Source: Streptomyces sp. R21
GTDB lineage: Bacteria; Actinomycetota; Actinomycetes; Streptomycetales; Streptomycetaceae
NCBI RefSeq assembly: GCF_041051975.1
Contig: NZ_CP163435.1
Coordinates: 3,038,001-3,102,000 of the forward strand
Length of the DNA stretch: 64,000 nucleotides
Reading direction: 5' to 3'
Shown: positions 8,698 through 17,490 of the stretch, in pieces
How positions within the stretch are numbered: position 1 is the first letter of the stretch
Layout of the letters: every line of letters begins with the position of its first letter
Position numbers and translations under genes: made by a program
The notes under the pieces: model-generated
What the model was told of the DNA's origin: nothing
The model's input: the letters and a program-made list of their open reading frames with translations, nothing else
Database searches by the model: none

Positions 8698-9627
8698 TTA
8701 AACCAGATCCTCCGTCCCGGACTTACGGATGTAGAACGTGACCATGAAGAGGATTCCGGCCATGAGGATGAACGAGAGCGCTGCGGCCGTCGGATAGTCG
8801 AGAATCCGCAGGAACTGCGTCTGGATGACGTTGCCGATCATGCGGGTGTCCGTGGAACCGAGCAGGTCGGCGTTCACGTAGTCACCGCTGGCCGGGATGA
8901 AGGTCAGCAGCGTTCCGGAGACGACACCCGGCATCGACAGCGGGAAGGTCACCTTGCGGAAGGTGGTGAACGGCCGCGCGTACAGGTCGCCCGCCGCCTC
9001 GTGCAGCCGCCCGTCGATCCGCTCCAGCGAGGTGTAGAGCGGCAGGATCATGAACGGCAGGAAGTTGTACGTCAGACCGCAGACCACCGCGAGCGGGGTC
9101 GCGAGGACGCGGTCGCCGGCCGTGATGCCCAGCCAGCTGGTGACGTCCAGGACGTGCAGCGAGTTGAGGGCGCCGACGACCGGGCCGCCGTCCGCGAGGA
9201 TCGTCTTCCAGGCGAGCGTGCGGATCAGGAAGCTGGTGAAGAACGGCGCGATCACCAGGATCATGATCAGGTTGCGCCAGCGGCCCGCGCGGAAGGCGAT
9301 CAGATACGCCAGCGGGTAGCCGAGCAGCAGGCACAGGATCGTCGCCGAGCCCGCGTAGAGGATGGAGCGCAGGAACTGCGGGTAGTAGTCGACCAGCGCG
9401 TCCCAGTACGTCTGGAAGTGCCAGGTGACCTTGAAGCCGTCCTCCAGGGAGCCCGTCTGCACGGACGTGGAGGCCTGGTAGACCATCGGCAGCGCGAAGA
9501 AGACGACCAGCCACAGCATGCCGGGCAGCAGCAGCCAGTACGGCGTCAGGCGGCCCCTTCTGCGTGGGGGCTTCTTCTCGGGCGCGGTGGGCGCGAGAGG
9601 CGGTGGCGCCTCGGTGAGGGTCGACAT
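8698..9627 (-). CDS. potB: Polyamine ABC transporter permease PotB-like
   Basis: The 309-residue inner-membrane permease has a Pro-rich cytoplasmic N-terminus and about six helices. The EAA loop (LHEAAGDLYARPFTTFRKVTFPL) lies near residues 210-232. Length and the FIPASGDYVNADLLG segment fit the PotB/PotH family. The ATG at 9627 overlaps the potA stop (ATGA), and this start is preferred over the open frame further upstream, which runs inside potA. It acts with PotA, PotC and the PotD lipoprotein. Confidence 0.9.
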   Translation of the reverse strand: MSTLTEAPPPLAPTAPEKKPPRRRGRLTPYWLLLPGMLWLVVFFALPMVYQASTSVQTGSLEDGFKVTWHFQTYWDALVDYYPQFLRSILYAGSATILCLLLGYPLAYLIAFRAGRWRNLIMILVIAPFFTSFLIRTLAWKTILADGGPVVGALNSLHVLDVTSWLGITAGDRVLATPLAVVCGLTYNFLPFMILPLYTSLERIDGRLHEAAGDLYARPFTTFRKVTFPLSMPGVVSGTLLTFIPASGDYVNADLLGSTDTRMIGNVIQTQFLRILDYPTAAALSFILMAGILFMVTFYIRKSGTEDLV

Positions 9628-10790
9628 CAGGCGGCCTCTTCCTCGACCGACTCGACACCGGCGTCTATGTCCTGCGCCGCGTCCAGGCCGAAGGTGTGCG
9701 CCGGGTTCCAGTGCAGGACGACGTCGGCGCCGGGCACCAGCCGGGAGTCGCGGTCGACGTTCTGGGCGTAGACCTCGAACTCCGGGCAGACGGCGCTGTC
9801 GATGACGTACTGCGTGGAGACGCCGATGAAGCTGGAGTCGGCGATCTTGCCGGTGATGCGGTTGCGGCCCACCGGGATCTCCCCGGCCTCGTCGGCGTGC
9901 GTCAGCGAGATCTTCTCGGGGCGTACGCCGACCAGCACCTTGCCGCCGGTCGTCGTGGGCGCCGAACATCGCGCCTCGGGCAGCAGCAGCTTGCCGCCGC
10001 CCGCCTTGAGGACGATCTCGTCGCCGCTCTTGGAGTCGACCTCGGCCTCGATCAGGTTGGACGTGCCGAGGAAGTTCGCGACGAACGTGGTGTTGGGGTT
10101 CTCGTACAGGTCGGCGGGCGAGCCGAGCTGTTCGACGCGGCCCGCGTTCATCACGGCGACCGTGTCGGCCATGGTCATGGCCTCCTCCTGGTCGTGCGTG
10201 ACGTGGATGAACGTGATGCCGACCTCGGTCTGGATGCGCTTGAGCTCCAGCTGCATCTGGCGGCGCAGCTTGAGGTCGAGGGCGCCGAGCGGCTCGTCGA
10301 GAAGCAGCACCTTGGGGTGGTTGATCAGCGCGCGGGCCACGGCGACACGCTGCTGCTGACCGCCGGAGAGCTGGTGCGGTTTCTTGCGGGCCTGCTCGCC
10401 CAGTTGTACGAGGTCGAGCATGTCCTCGACCTGCTTCTTCACCGACTTGATGCCGCGCCGGCGCAGGCCGAAGGCGACGTTCTCGAAGATGTCGAGGTGC
10501 GGGAAGAGGGCGTACGACTGGAAGACCGTGTTGACCGGCCGCTTGTACGGCGGCAGGTTCGTCACGTCCTGCTCGCCGAGGTGGACGGTGCCCGAGCTGG
10601 GATCCTCCAGGCCGGCGATCATGCGCAGGGTGGTGGTCTTGCCGCAGCCCGACGCGCCCAGCAGGGCGAAGAAGGAGCCCTGCGGCACGGTCAGGTCCAG
10701 CGGTTGCACGGCGGTGAAGCCGTTGTCGTACGTCTTGCTGATCCCGGAGAGGCGGACGTCGCCGCTGTTGTCATTCGTCATCGTGGTCAC
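9627..10790 (-). CDS. potA: Polyamine ABC transporter ATPase PotA-like
   Basis: The 387-residue protein has the standard ABC motifs in order: Walker A GASGCGKTTT (near residue 47), Q-loop VFQSYALFPH, signature LSGGQQQRVAVARAL, Walker B VLLLDEPLGALD and the H-loop THDQEEA. After about residue 240 comes a TOBE-type regulatory domain, including VGVRPEKISL, as in PotA and other OPN-type importers. It hydrolyses ATP to drive polyamine uptake. The GTG at 10790 overlaps the potD stop (GTGA). An ATG three codons later is an alternative start. Confidence 0.92.
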   Translation of the reverse strand: MTTMTNDNSGDVRLSGISKTYDNGFTAVQPLDLTVPQGSFFALLGASGCGKTTTLRMIAGLEDPSSGTVHLGEQDVTNLPPYKRPVNTVFQSYALFPHLDIFENVAFGLRRRGIKSVKKQVEDMLDLVQLGEQARKKPHQLSGGQQQRVAVARALINHPKVLLLDEPLGALDLKLRRQMQLELKRIQTEVGITFIHVTHDQEEAMTMADTVAVMNAGRVEQLGSPADLYENPNTTFVANFLGTSNLIEAEVDSKSGDEIVLKAGGGKLLLPEARCSAPTTTGGKVLVGVRPEKISLTHADEAGEIPVGRNRITGKIADSSFIGVSTQYVIDSAVCPEFEVYAQNVDRDSRLVPGADVVLHWNPAHTFGLDAAQDIDAGVESVEEEAA

Positions 10791-12034
10791 ACCCCTGTGA
10801 GCTTCGCGAACTTCTCTTCGTAGGCCGTCTCTTCCTTCTGGCTCAGTGAGCGGAAGGCGTGCGACTTGGCGGCCATGGCCTTGTCAGGAATGATCAGCGG
10901 GTTGTTCGCCGCGTCCTTGTCGATCTTCGCGAGATAGGGCTTCACCCCGTCCACGGGACACACGTAGTTGATGTACGCGGCGAGTTCGGCGGCCGGCTCG
11001 GGCTCGTAGTAGTAGTCCATGAGCCGCTCGGCGTTCGTCTTGTGACGCGCCTTGTTGGGGATCAGCATGTTGTCCGAGGACGTCAGGTAGCCGCTGTCCG
11101 GGATGATGAAGTCGACGTCCGGGCTGTCGGCCTTGAGCTGGACGACGTCACCGGCCCAGGCGACACAGGCCGCGAGGTCTCCCTTGGTGAGGTCGGCCGT
11201 GTAGTCGTTGCCGGTGAAGCGGCGGATCTGGCCCTTGTCGACGGCCTTCTGGAGACGGGCGATCGCCGCGTCGAAGTCGTCGTCGGTGAACTTCGCCGGG
11301 TCCTTGCCCATGTCGAGCAGCGTCATGCCGATGCTGTCGCGCATTTCCGAGAGGAAGCCGACGCGCCCCTTGAGCTTGGGGTTGTCGAGCATGTCGGAGA
11401 TGGACTTCACCTCGATGCCGTCGAGCGCCTTCTTGTTGTACGCGATGACGGTCGAGATGCCCTGCCAGGGATACGAGTAGGCGCGGCCCGGGTCCCAGTC
11501 GGGGTTGCGGAACTGCTGCGACAGGTTGGTGTAGGCGTGCGGCAGGTTGGCCGCGTCCAGTTTCTGGACCCACCCGAAGCGGATGAGGCGGGCCGCGAGC
11601 CAGTCGGTGACGACGATGATGTCGCGGCCGGTGTCCTGGCCCGCCGCGAGCTGCGGCTTGATCTTGCCGAAGAACTCGACGTTGTCGTTGATGTCCTCGG
11701 TGTACTTGACCTTGATGCCGGTCCGCTTGGCGAACGTGTCGAGCGTGGGGTGGTGCTTCTCGCTGTCGTCCACGTCCATGTACTCGGTCCAGTTGGAGAA
11801 GTTGACTGTCTTCTCCTTGGCCGAGTGGTCCTCGGCGGAGACGCCGCCCTGGGTCTTGCCGGCGGCGGGGATCCCGCAGCCGCTCAGCGCCCCGAGACCG
11901 CCGACGGCGAGCGCGCCGCCCGCGGAGGCGCGCAGCAGCGAACGGCGGCTGAGAGAGGCCCTGCCGTTCCTGTAACTGCGCCGCATGGCGGCCAGTTGGA
12001 CCGGGGAGAGTCGGTCGGGCTCGTACTGCTCCAT
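10787..12034 (-). CDS. potD: Polyamine-binding lipoprotein PotD-like
   Basis: The 415-residue solute-binding protein begins with a long cytoplasmic lead, then the twin-arginine stretch SRRSLLRAS, a hydrophobic region and a lipobox (LSGC, near residue 53). It is therefore probably exported by Tat and anchored as a lipoprotein. The mature part has PotD-family features: WTEYMD near the start, a TGRDIIVVTDW segment, and YYYEPEPAAELAAYINYVCPVDG near the end. The ATG at 12034 is preceded by GGAAAGG. The frame is open further upstream but lies under the neighbouring dehydrogenase. It delivers polyamines to PotBC. An orphan paralogue lies at 21200-22390. Confidence 0.92.
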   Translation of the reverse strand: MEQYEPDRLSPVQLAAMRRSYRNGRASLSRRSLLRASAGGALAVGGLGALSGCGIPAAGKTQGGVSAEDHSAKEKTVNFSNWTEYMDVDDSEKHHPTLDTFAKRTGIKVKYTEDINDNVEFFGKIKPQLAAGQDTGRDIIVVTDWLAARLIRFGWVQKLDAANLPHAYTNLSQQFRNPDWDPGRAYSYPWQGISTVIAYNKKALDGIEVKSISDMLDNPKLKGRVGFLSEMRDSIGMTLLDMGKDPAKFTDDDFDAAIARLQKAVDKGQIRRFTGNDYTADLTKGDLAACVAWAGDVVQLKADSPDVDFIIPDSGYLTSSDNMLIPNKARHKTNAERLMDYYYEPEPAAELAAYINYVCPVDGVKPYLAKIDKDAANNPLIIPDKAMAAKSHAFRSLSQKEETAYEEKFAKLTGV

Positions 12035-12095
12035 GCTCGTGGTGCCTTTCCGGAGTGTCGCGGCCTGGTCGCGGCCTGGTCTGCCCCCTGCGGTG

Positions 12096-12123
12096 GCCGG
12101 TCGGTCGAGTGCGACCGACCGGC
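12096..12123 (-). terminator. Perfect 12-bp hairpin between aldehyde dehydrogenase and potD
   Basis: The arms 12096-12107 and 12112-12123 are perfectly complementary with a 4-base loop, and the hairpin overlaps the dehydrogenase stop codon. There is no U-run. In a continuous operon it could act as an attenuator or mRNA stabiliser that sets dehydrogenase and importer at different levels. A direct repeat of CGCGGCCTGGT follows it. Confidence 0.55.
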
Positions 12124-13649
12124 TACGGCCGGTCCCCGAAGATCGTGCGGTGCCAGGACTTCCTGACCTCCGCGGTGTTGTCGAACATGACGTGCTTGAT
12201 CTGGGTGTACTCCTCGAACGAGTACGCCGACATGTCCTTGCCGAAGCCGGACGCCTTGTAACCGCCGTGCGGCATCTCGCTGATGATCGGAATGTGGTCG
12301 TTGACCCACACGCAGCCCGCCTTGATCTCACGGGTGGCGCGGTTGGCCCGGTAGACGTCGCGGCTCCAGGCGGAGGCGGCGAGCCCGTACGGCGTGTCGT
12401 TGGCGAGCCGGATGCCCTCGTCGTCGCTGTCGAAGGGCAGCACCACCAGGACGGGACCGAAGATCTCGGACTGCACGATCTCGCTGTCCTGGGCGGCGTC
12501 GGCGACCAGGGTGGGCCGGTAGTAGGCGCCGCTCTTGAGGTCCCCCTGCGGGACCTCGCCGCCGGTGACCACGCGCGCGTAGCCACGCGCCCGGTCGACG
12601 AATCCGGCGACGCGGTCGCGCTGGGCGTGCGAGATGAGCGGGCCGAGGTCGGTGCCGGGCGCGAAGGGATCGCCCACGCGGACACTCGCCATGAGGGCGG
12701 CCGTCTTGGCGACGAACTCTTCGTAGAGGGGCCTTTGCACGTACGCGCGCGTGGCGGCCGTGCAGTCCTGGCCGGTGTTGATGAGCGAGCCCGCGACCGC
12801 GCCGTTGACGGCGGCGTCCACGTCGGCGTCGTCGAAGACCACGAAGGGCGCCTTGCCGCCCAGTTCGAGGTGGAGCCGCTTGACCGTGGAGGTGGCGATC
12901 TCGGCGACCCGCTTGCCGACGGCGGTGGACCCGGTGAACGAGGTCATGGCGACGTCGGGGTGGCCGACGAGGTGCTCGCCCGCGTCCTTGCCGGCGCCCG
13001 TGATGATGTTGACGACCCCGTCGGGGATCCCGGCCGCGGTCGCCGCCTCGGCGAAGAGCAGCGAGGTGAGCGGGGTCAGTTCGGCCGGCTTCAGCACGAT
13101 CGTGTTGCCCGCGGCGATGGCCGGGAGGATCTTCCACGCGGCCATCTGCAGGGGGTAGTTCCAGGGCGCGATGGAGCCGACGACACCGATGGGCTCCCGG
13201 CGTACGTACGAGGTGTGGTCGCCGGAGTACTCGCCCGCGGACTGGCCCTGGAGGTGCCGGGCCGCGCCTGCGAAGAACGCGGTGTTGTCGATGGTGCCGG
13301 GCACGTCGAACTCACGGGTGAGCTTGAGCGGCTTTCCGCACTGGAGGGACTCGGCCTGCGCGAACTCCTCGGCACGCTCGGCGAGCACGGCGGCGAAGCG
13401 GTGCAGTGCGTCGGAGCGCTCGCCGGGGGTGGCGCCCGACCAGCCCGGGAACGCCTGGCGGGCGGCGGCGACGGCCGCGTCCACGTCCACGGTGCTCGCC
13501 AGTTCGTACGTGTAGACCTCGTCGCCGGTGGCGGGGTCGACCACCGCGTGCGTGCGGCCGGAGGTGCCCTTGGTCAGCCGTCCGGCGATGTACTGCGCGC
13601 CGTCCGCGAAACGGTCCTGCGCCTGGAAGCGATGGCCCGGATTGTGCAT
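12123..13649 (-). CDS. Aldehyde dehydrogenase, gamma-aminobutyraldehyde type
   Basis: The 508-residue NAD(P)-dependent aldehyde dehydrogenase has the catalytic cysteine in [11 protein letters not shown] (near residue 300), the general-base glutamate in [10 protein letters not shown] (near 266), and the Rossmann motif FTGSTAVGK. The APWNYP segment near 160 is typical. As first gene of the polyamine operon it probably oxidises 4-aminobutyraldehyde or its gamma-glutamyl derivative to GABA or gamma-glutamyl-GABA, consistent with the PuuC/YdcW-like context. The ATG at 13649 has a strong GGAGGAG site. Substrate is inferred from context; betaine aldehyde or other aldehydes are possible. Confidence 0.9.
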   Translation of the reverse strand: MHNPGHRFQAQDRFADGAQYIAGRLTKGTSGRTHAVVDPATGDEVYTYELASTVDVDAAVAAARQAFPGWSGATPGERSDALHRFAAVLAERAEEFAQAESLQCGKPLKLTREFDVPGTIDNTAFFAGAARHLQGQSAGEYSGDHTSYVRREPIGVVGSIAPWNYPLQMAAWKILPAIAAGNTIVLKPAELTPLTSLLFAEAATAAGIPDGVVNIITGAGKDAGEHLVGHPDVAMTSFTGSTAVGKRVAEIATSTVKRLHLELGGKAPFVVFDDADVDAAVNGAVAGSLINTGQDCTAATRAYVQRPLYEEFVAKTAALMASVRVGDPFAPGTDLGPLISHAQRDRVAGFVDRARGYARVVTGGEVPQGDLKSGAYYRPTLVADAAQDSEIVQSEIFGPVLVVLPFDSDDEGIRLANDTPYGLAASAWSRDVYRANRATREIKAGCVWVNDHIPIISEMPHGGYKASGFGKDMSAYSFEEYTQIKHVMFDNTAEVRKSWHRTIFGDRP

Positions 13650-13710
13650 GTCGCTCTCCTCCGCCGCCCCTCCCCGTCCAGCGGGGGTCGGCGTAGCTCC
13701 AGCTCGATTT

Positions 13711-13762
13711 GAGTGCCGATCCTGACAGAGCAATGGCACTCCAACAAGTGATTCCGTTGTTG
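13711..13762 (-). promoter_or_regulatory. Two inverted repeats upstream of the polyamine operon
   Basis: GAGTGCC (13711-13717) and GGCACTC (13735-13741) form one inverted repeat. CAACAA (13742-13747) and TTGTTG (13757-13762) form a second, immediately adjacent. Both sit 60-115 bases before the dehydrogenase ATG, where operators are expected. No regulator can be named from the sequence. The Lrp protein at 26 kb is one candidate. Confidence 0.4.
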
Positions 13763-13877
13763 CCTTTTGGTTACGCGACGAATTCTGTCGATCAGTTAAG
13801 GAAGGCGTCGACCAGGTGTCGAGTCCACGGGGAAAAGGCGGGACGGATTGTCAGTGGTGCGTGCCAGACTCGCGTGC

Positions 13878-14438
13878 ATGGGGAAGATCGACTCTTTGGC
13901 AGTCCTGACCAGGGAAGTCCGCGCGGGGGCACGGGTCAAGTACCTGCATTTCTGGGGACACCGGCCGCGTCAGGACGGACAGGTCGGCGCGAGCTGCCTG
14001 AGCCAGTGGTGGCCGTCGTCGTTCACCGTGGACGGCGTGGCGTATGCGACGGCCGAGCACTGGATGATGGCGGCGAAGGCGCGCCTGTTCGGCGACGCCG
14101 AGGCCGAGCGCGCCGCGATCGACGCGCCCAACCCCGCGCTCGCCAAGAAGGCGGGGCGGCTGGTGCGCGGTTTCGACGACTCCCTGTGGGAGCGGGAGCG
14201 CTACGGAATCGTGGTCGAGGGCAGCGTCCACAAGTTCGCCGCGCACGCCGATCTGCGGACGTTTCTGCTGGCCACCGGCGACCGGGTGCTCGTCGAGGCC
14301 AGCCCCGTGGACCGCGTGTGGGGCATCGGACTCGCTGCGGACGACGAGCGGGCCGCGGATCCGGAGCAGTGGAGGGGGCCGAACCTGCTGGGATTCGCGC
14401 TGATGGAGGCACGGGAGAGACTGCGGGAGCGGGGCTGA
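13878..14438 (+). CDS. NADAR/YbiA-family protein
   Basis: The 186-residue protein carries the NADAR (DUF1768) fold: FWGHRP near the start, then LSQWWPSSFTVDGVAYATAEHWMM, the WERERYGIVVEGS region, and the terminal VDRVWGIGL and NLLGFALMEAR motifs. Family members are N-glycosidases or ADP-ribose-linked hydrolases; YbiA removes toxic riboflavin intermediates. No NAD or riboflavin genes are adjacent, so the substrate is open. The ATG at 13878 has no ribosome site, but CAGACT (13865-13870) ends 7 bases before it, consistent with a leaderless transcript. An upstream TTG at 13848 is the alternative start. Confidence 0.85.
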   Translation: MGKIDSLAVLTREVRAGARVKYLHFWGHRPRQDGQVGASCLSQWWPSSFTVDGVAYATAEHWMMAAKARLFGDAEAERAAIDAPNPALAKKAGRLVRGFDDSLWERERYGIVVEGSVHKFAAHADLRTFLLATGDRVLVEASPVDRVWGIGLAADDERAADPEQWRGPNLLGFALMEARERLRERG

Positions 14439-14448
14439 GCCTCAGCGC

Positions 14449-15549
14449 CTAACGGCTGGGCGCCACGGCCAGTGACAGCGAGGTGGAGAAGCCGCCGTCG
14501 TCCGAGGCGCCGTCCCCGCTGTCGTCGGGCACGACCAGGACGATCACCAGCACGGCGATGCCCAGCGCGATGCCGACGGCTCCGCAGATGATCCCGGCGA
14601 GCGCCTGCCCCGCATTCGTCGCCTCGCCCCGCCGCGCCTTGCGCCGCCCGACCGCACCGAAGATCACCCCGAGGATGCCCAGCACGATGGCCAGGGGCCA
14701 CAGGCAGAACACCACGACCGCGATGATGCCGAGCACGAGCCCGGCGGTGCCCATCCCGTTGCTCGGCACGAGCGGCATCGCGTTCCAGCCGTAGCCGGGG
14801 GCGCCGTGATGGTGGTGCGGAGCCTGCGGGTGGCCGTATGCCGGATAGCCGTAGCCATAACCGTACGGCGACTGCCCCGGACCCTCCGGGCCAATGGGCG
14901 GCGGAGGGACGGGCTCGCCGGGGCCAAAGGGAGCTGCGGGAGCAGGAGGAGAAGAAAGGAAAGCGGCAGAGGGATACGCGGGAGGGGTGCCCCGCGCAGG
15001 CCGGGGCGTGTCCACCGGGGGCGCCCACAGATTCGGCTCCGGGCCCCGGTCGCCGGCGGCCTTGTCCAGGGGGACCTGGGACGTGGGGATGGCGCGGCTT
15101 GCAGCGGGCGTCGCGTCCGCTGGACCGGCAGACGCGGTGGGCATCGACTCCTCCGAGAGCGAAGCCGGTGCGCTGCTGTCGGCGGAGAATGCGGAAGCGA
15201 CCGGGGACGCCCACGGCACCGGTGCGGCGGCTTGCGGTGCCTGTGCGTCGTCCTGCCCGGAGGACAGCGAGGAAAGACGGCCCGCATCGTCCTCCGGAGC
15301 GAGAGCCGGTGCGCTGCCGTCCGCCGGCGACGCGGAAGCGACCGGGGACGCCCACGGCAACGGTGCGGCGGCTTGCGGTGCCTGCGTGTCGTCCTGCCCG
15401 GAGGACAGCGAGGAAAGGCGGCCCGCATCGTCCTCCGGAGCGAGAGCCGGTGCGCTGCCGTCTGTCGGCGACGCGGAAGCGGTCGGGGGCGCCCAAGGCC
15501 ACGAGGCGGCGGCTTCCGGGGGGTCCGGGGCCTGCGCGTCGTCGGGCAT
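14449..15549 (-). CDS. DUF4190-type membrane protein with tandem-repeat N-terminus
   Basis: The C-terminal third of this 366-residue protein contains two hydrophobic helices joined by a basic loop (GTAGLVLGIIAVVVFCLWPL, then RRKARRGE, then GQALAGIICGAVGIALGIAV), as in DUF4190 proteins. A Gly/Tyr/Pro/His-rich linker lies just before (residues 215-250). The first 150 residues are built from about three copies of a 47-residue Ala/Pro/Asp/Ser unit ending DDAGRLSSLSS. No enzymatic motif is present. The N-terminus is predicted cytoplasmic and disordered. Function unknown. It converges on the NADAR gene with a 10-base gap. Confidence 0.8.
   Translation of the reverse strand: MPDDAQAPDPPEAAASWPWAPPTASASPTDGSAPALAPEDDAGRLSSLSSGQDDTQAPQAAAPLPWASPVASASPADGSAPALAPEDDAGRLSSLSSGQDDAQAPQAAAPVPWASPVASAFSADSSAPASLSEESMPTASAGPADATPAASRAIPTSQVPLDKAAGDRGPEPNLWAPPVDTPRPARGTPPAYPSAAFLSSPPAPAAPFGPGEPVPPPPIGPEGPGQSPYGYGYGYPAYGHPQAPHHHHGAPGYGWNAMPLVPSNGMGTAGLVLGIIAVVVFCLWPLAIVLGILGVIFGAVGRRKARRGEATNAGQALAGIICGAVGIALGIAVLVIVLVVPDDSGDGASDDGGFSTSLSLAVAPSR
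15247..15528. repeat. 141-bp tandem duplication inside the DUF4190 gene
   Basis: The segment starting GTCGTCCTGCCCGGAGGACA at 15247 recurs at 15388, exactly 141 bases later, with only scattered substitutions. A more diverged copy precedes it (from about 15165) and the gene's 5' end resembles a further unit with small indels. The period is 47 codons, so the array keeps frame. Confidence 0.85.
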
Positions 15550-15708
15550 GGGTGGTGTCCCCTCTGCTCTGCCGTACGTTCCGTCATGTTACGGCCCGAG
15601 ATCCGGCGGCGTAGGGCGCGTCCTACGATGAACCCTGAGTCATCGATCAGCCGATCACCCGCGCCCGCCGGCCATGGTCCGCAGGCGCCGTTCCCGGGGA
15701 GGAACCCC

Positions 15709-16758
15709 TTGACCCAGCACGCCGACACCCGCGATCTGCACGCCTTCATCGCCGGACTGCCCAAGGCCGAACTGCATGTGCACCATGTCGGCTCCGCCTC
15801 CCCGCGCATCGTCTCCACTCTCGCCGCCCGGCACCCCGACTCGCAGGTGCCGACCGATCACGAGGCCCTCGCGGACTACTTCACGTTCACGGACTTCGCC
15901 CACTTCATCCAGGTGTACCTGTCCGTCGTCGACCTCATCCGCACCCCGGAGGACGTACGGCTGCTGACGTACGAGGTCGCCCGGGACATGGCCCGCCAGC
16001 AGATCCGTTACGCCGAGCTGACCCTCACTCCCTTCTCCTCCACCCGCCGGGGCATCGACGAGCGGGCCTTCATGGAGGCGATCGAGGACGCGCGCAGGGC
16101 GGCCGAGGCCGAGCTCGGTGTCGTCCTGCGCTGGTGCTTCGACATCCCCGGTGAGGCCGGTCTCGAGGCCGCGGAGGAGACGGTGCGGCTCGCCACCACG
16201 GACTCGTTGCGCCCCGAGGGCCTGGTTTCCTTCGGGCTCGGCGGGCCGGAGATCGGCGTACCGAGGCCGCAGTTCAAGCCGTACTTCGACCGGGCCATCG
16301 CCGCCGGGCTGCGCTCCGTGCCGCACGCCGGCGAGACGACGGGACCGGACACCGTCTGGGACGCCCTCCGGGACCTGCGCGCCGAGCGCATCGGACACGG
16401 CACGAGCTCGGTACAGGACCCGAAGCTCCTCGCGCACCTCGCCGAGAACGGCATCGCCCTGGAGGTCTGCCCGACCTCCAACATCGCCACGCGCGCCGTC
16501 CGCACACTCGACGAGCACCCGATCAAGGAGATGGTGGCGGCGGGCGCGCTCGTCACCATCAACTCGGACGACCCGCCGATGTTCGGCACCGACCTCAACA
16601 ACGAGTACGCGGTCGCCGCCCGGCTCCTCGACCTCGACGAGCAGGGTCTCGCCGCGCTCGCCAAGAACGGTGTCGCCGCGTCCTTCCTCGACGAGCCCGG
16701 CAAGAAGAAGCTCGCCGAGGAGATCGACACGTACACCTCGACGTGGCTCGCACCCTGA
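15709..16758 (+). CDS. Adenosine-deaminase-family enzyme, probable aminodeoxyfutalosine deaminase
   Basis: The 349-residue TIM-barrel deaminase has the metal ligands ELHVHHVGS (near residue 20), SVPHAGE (near 200), ERIGHGT (near 225) and the catalytic aspartates of TINSDDPPMFGTD (near 280). From memory, the S. coelicolor enzyme at this chromosomal position was shown to deaminate 6-aminodeoxyfutalosine in the futalosine pathway to menaquinone. The sequence is consistent with that, but motifs alone do not exclude adenosine. I chose the TTG at 15709 because a strong GGGGAGGAA site lies 3-4 bases upstream; an ATG about 27 codons earlier lacks one. The GDPD gene follows 25 bases later. Confidence 0.85.
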   Translation: MTQHADTRDLHAFIAGLPKAELHVHHVGSASPRIVSTLAARHPDSQVPTDHEALADYFTFTDFAHFIQVYLSVVDLIRTPEDVRLLTYEVARDMARQQIRYAELTLTPFSSTRRGIDERAFMEAIEDARRAAEAELGVVLRWCFDIPGEAGLEAAEETVRLATTDSLRPEGLVSFGLGGPEIGVPRPQFKPYFDRAIAAGLRSVPHAGETTGPDTVWDALRDLRAERIGHGTSSVQDPKLLAHLAENGIALEVCPTSNIATRAVRTLDEHPIKEMVAAGALVTINSDDPPMFGTDLNNEYAVAARLLDLDEQGLAALAKNGVAASFLDEPGKKKLAEEIDTYTSTWLAP

Positions 16759-16783
16759 CTCCCGCCACCTTCACAATGGGCGC

Positions 16784-17467
16784 ATGCGCACCGTGACTGC
16801 CGTCGCCCATCGCGGCGACCCCTACCGCGTCCGTGAGAACACCGTCGACTCGCTGCGTTCCGCGCTCCGCCTGGGCGCGGACGCGGTCGAGATCGACGTC
16901 CGACTCACCCGCGACAACGTGCCGGTCCTGCTGCACGACGGGTCGCTGAAGCGGCTGTGGGAGCACGACCGGCCGGTGCGCTCGCTCTCCTTCGACGAGG
17001 TGCGCGGGCTCACGGCCGGCGGGGTGCCCACGCTCGTGGACGCGCTGGCGGCGGCCGGTGACGCCCGGCTGATGATCGACCTGCCGGGCGGCCCGGACCG
17101 GCGGGCGGTACGCCGGATCGTCGACGTCGTGCGTGAGTGCGGGGCCGAGGAGCGGGTGTACTACTGCGCGGGCGCCGAGACCATGCTCGCGGTGCGCGCG
17201 GCCGACCACGCCGCGGAGATCGCGCTGACCTGGACGACCCTCGCCCCACCGCGTCCCGCGCTGCTCGCGGCGGTCCGGCCCCGCTGGATCAACTACCGCT
17301 TCGCCCTGGTCGACCGCGAACTCACCGCCCGCGTCCACCGCGACGGTTACCTGCTGTCGGTGTGGACGCCCGACACCCGCCGCTCCATGCGGCGGCTCCT
17401 CGATGTGGGCGTGGACTCGATCACCACCAACCGCATCGACGCGCTGTGCGCCCTGCGCAAGGCGTGA
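16784..17467 (+). CDS. Glycerophosphodiester phosphodiesterase (GDPD)
   Basis: The 227-residue protein has all the GDPD signatures: HRG near residue 9, RENTVDSLRSAL, GADAVEIDVRLTRDNVPVLLHD with the E-x-D metal ligands and HD pair, and the C-terminal VWTPD and GVDSITTN motifs. There is no signal peptide, so it is cytoplasmic. It hydrolyses glycerophosphodiesters to glycerol 3-phosphate and an alcohol. The ATG at 16784 lies 6 bases after CACAAT (16772-16777) and has no ribosome site, so a leaderless transcript is possible. Read-through from the deaminase gene is the alternative. Confidence 0.88.
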   Translation: MRTVTAVAHRGDPYRVRENTVDSLRSALRLGADAVEIDVRLTRDNVPVLLHDGSLKRLWEHDRPVRSLSFDEVRGLTAGGVPTLVDALAAAGDARLMIDLPGGPDRRAVRRIVDVVRECGAEERVYYCAGAETMLAVRAADHAAEIALTWTTLAPPRPALLAAVRPRWINYRFALVDRELTARVHRDGYLLSVWTPDTRRSMRRLLDVGVDSITTNRIDALCALRKA

Positions 17468-17490
17468 CCCGGTAATCCTCTGAACGTGCC

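Noticed and set aside
7852..9771. 639-codon open frame on the plus strand across potB and potC
   Set aside because: Composition is nearly all Arg, Glu, Asp and Gly with no hydrophobic core. It is a shadow of the two permease genes.
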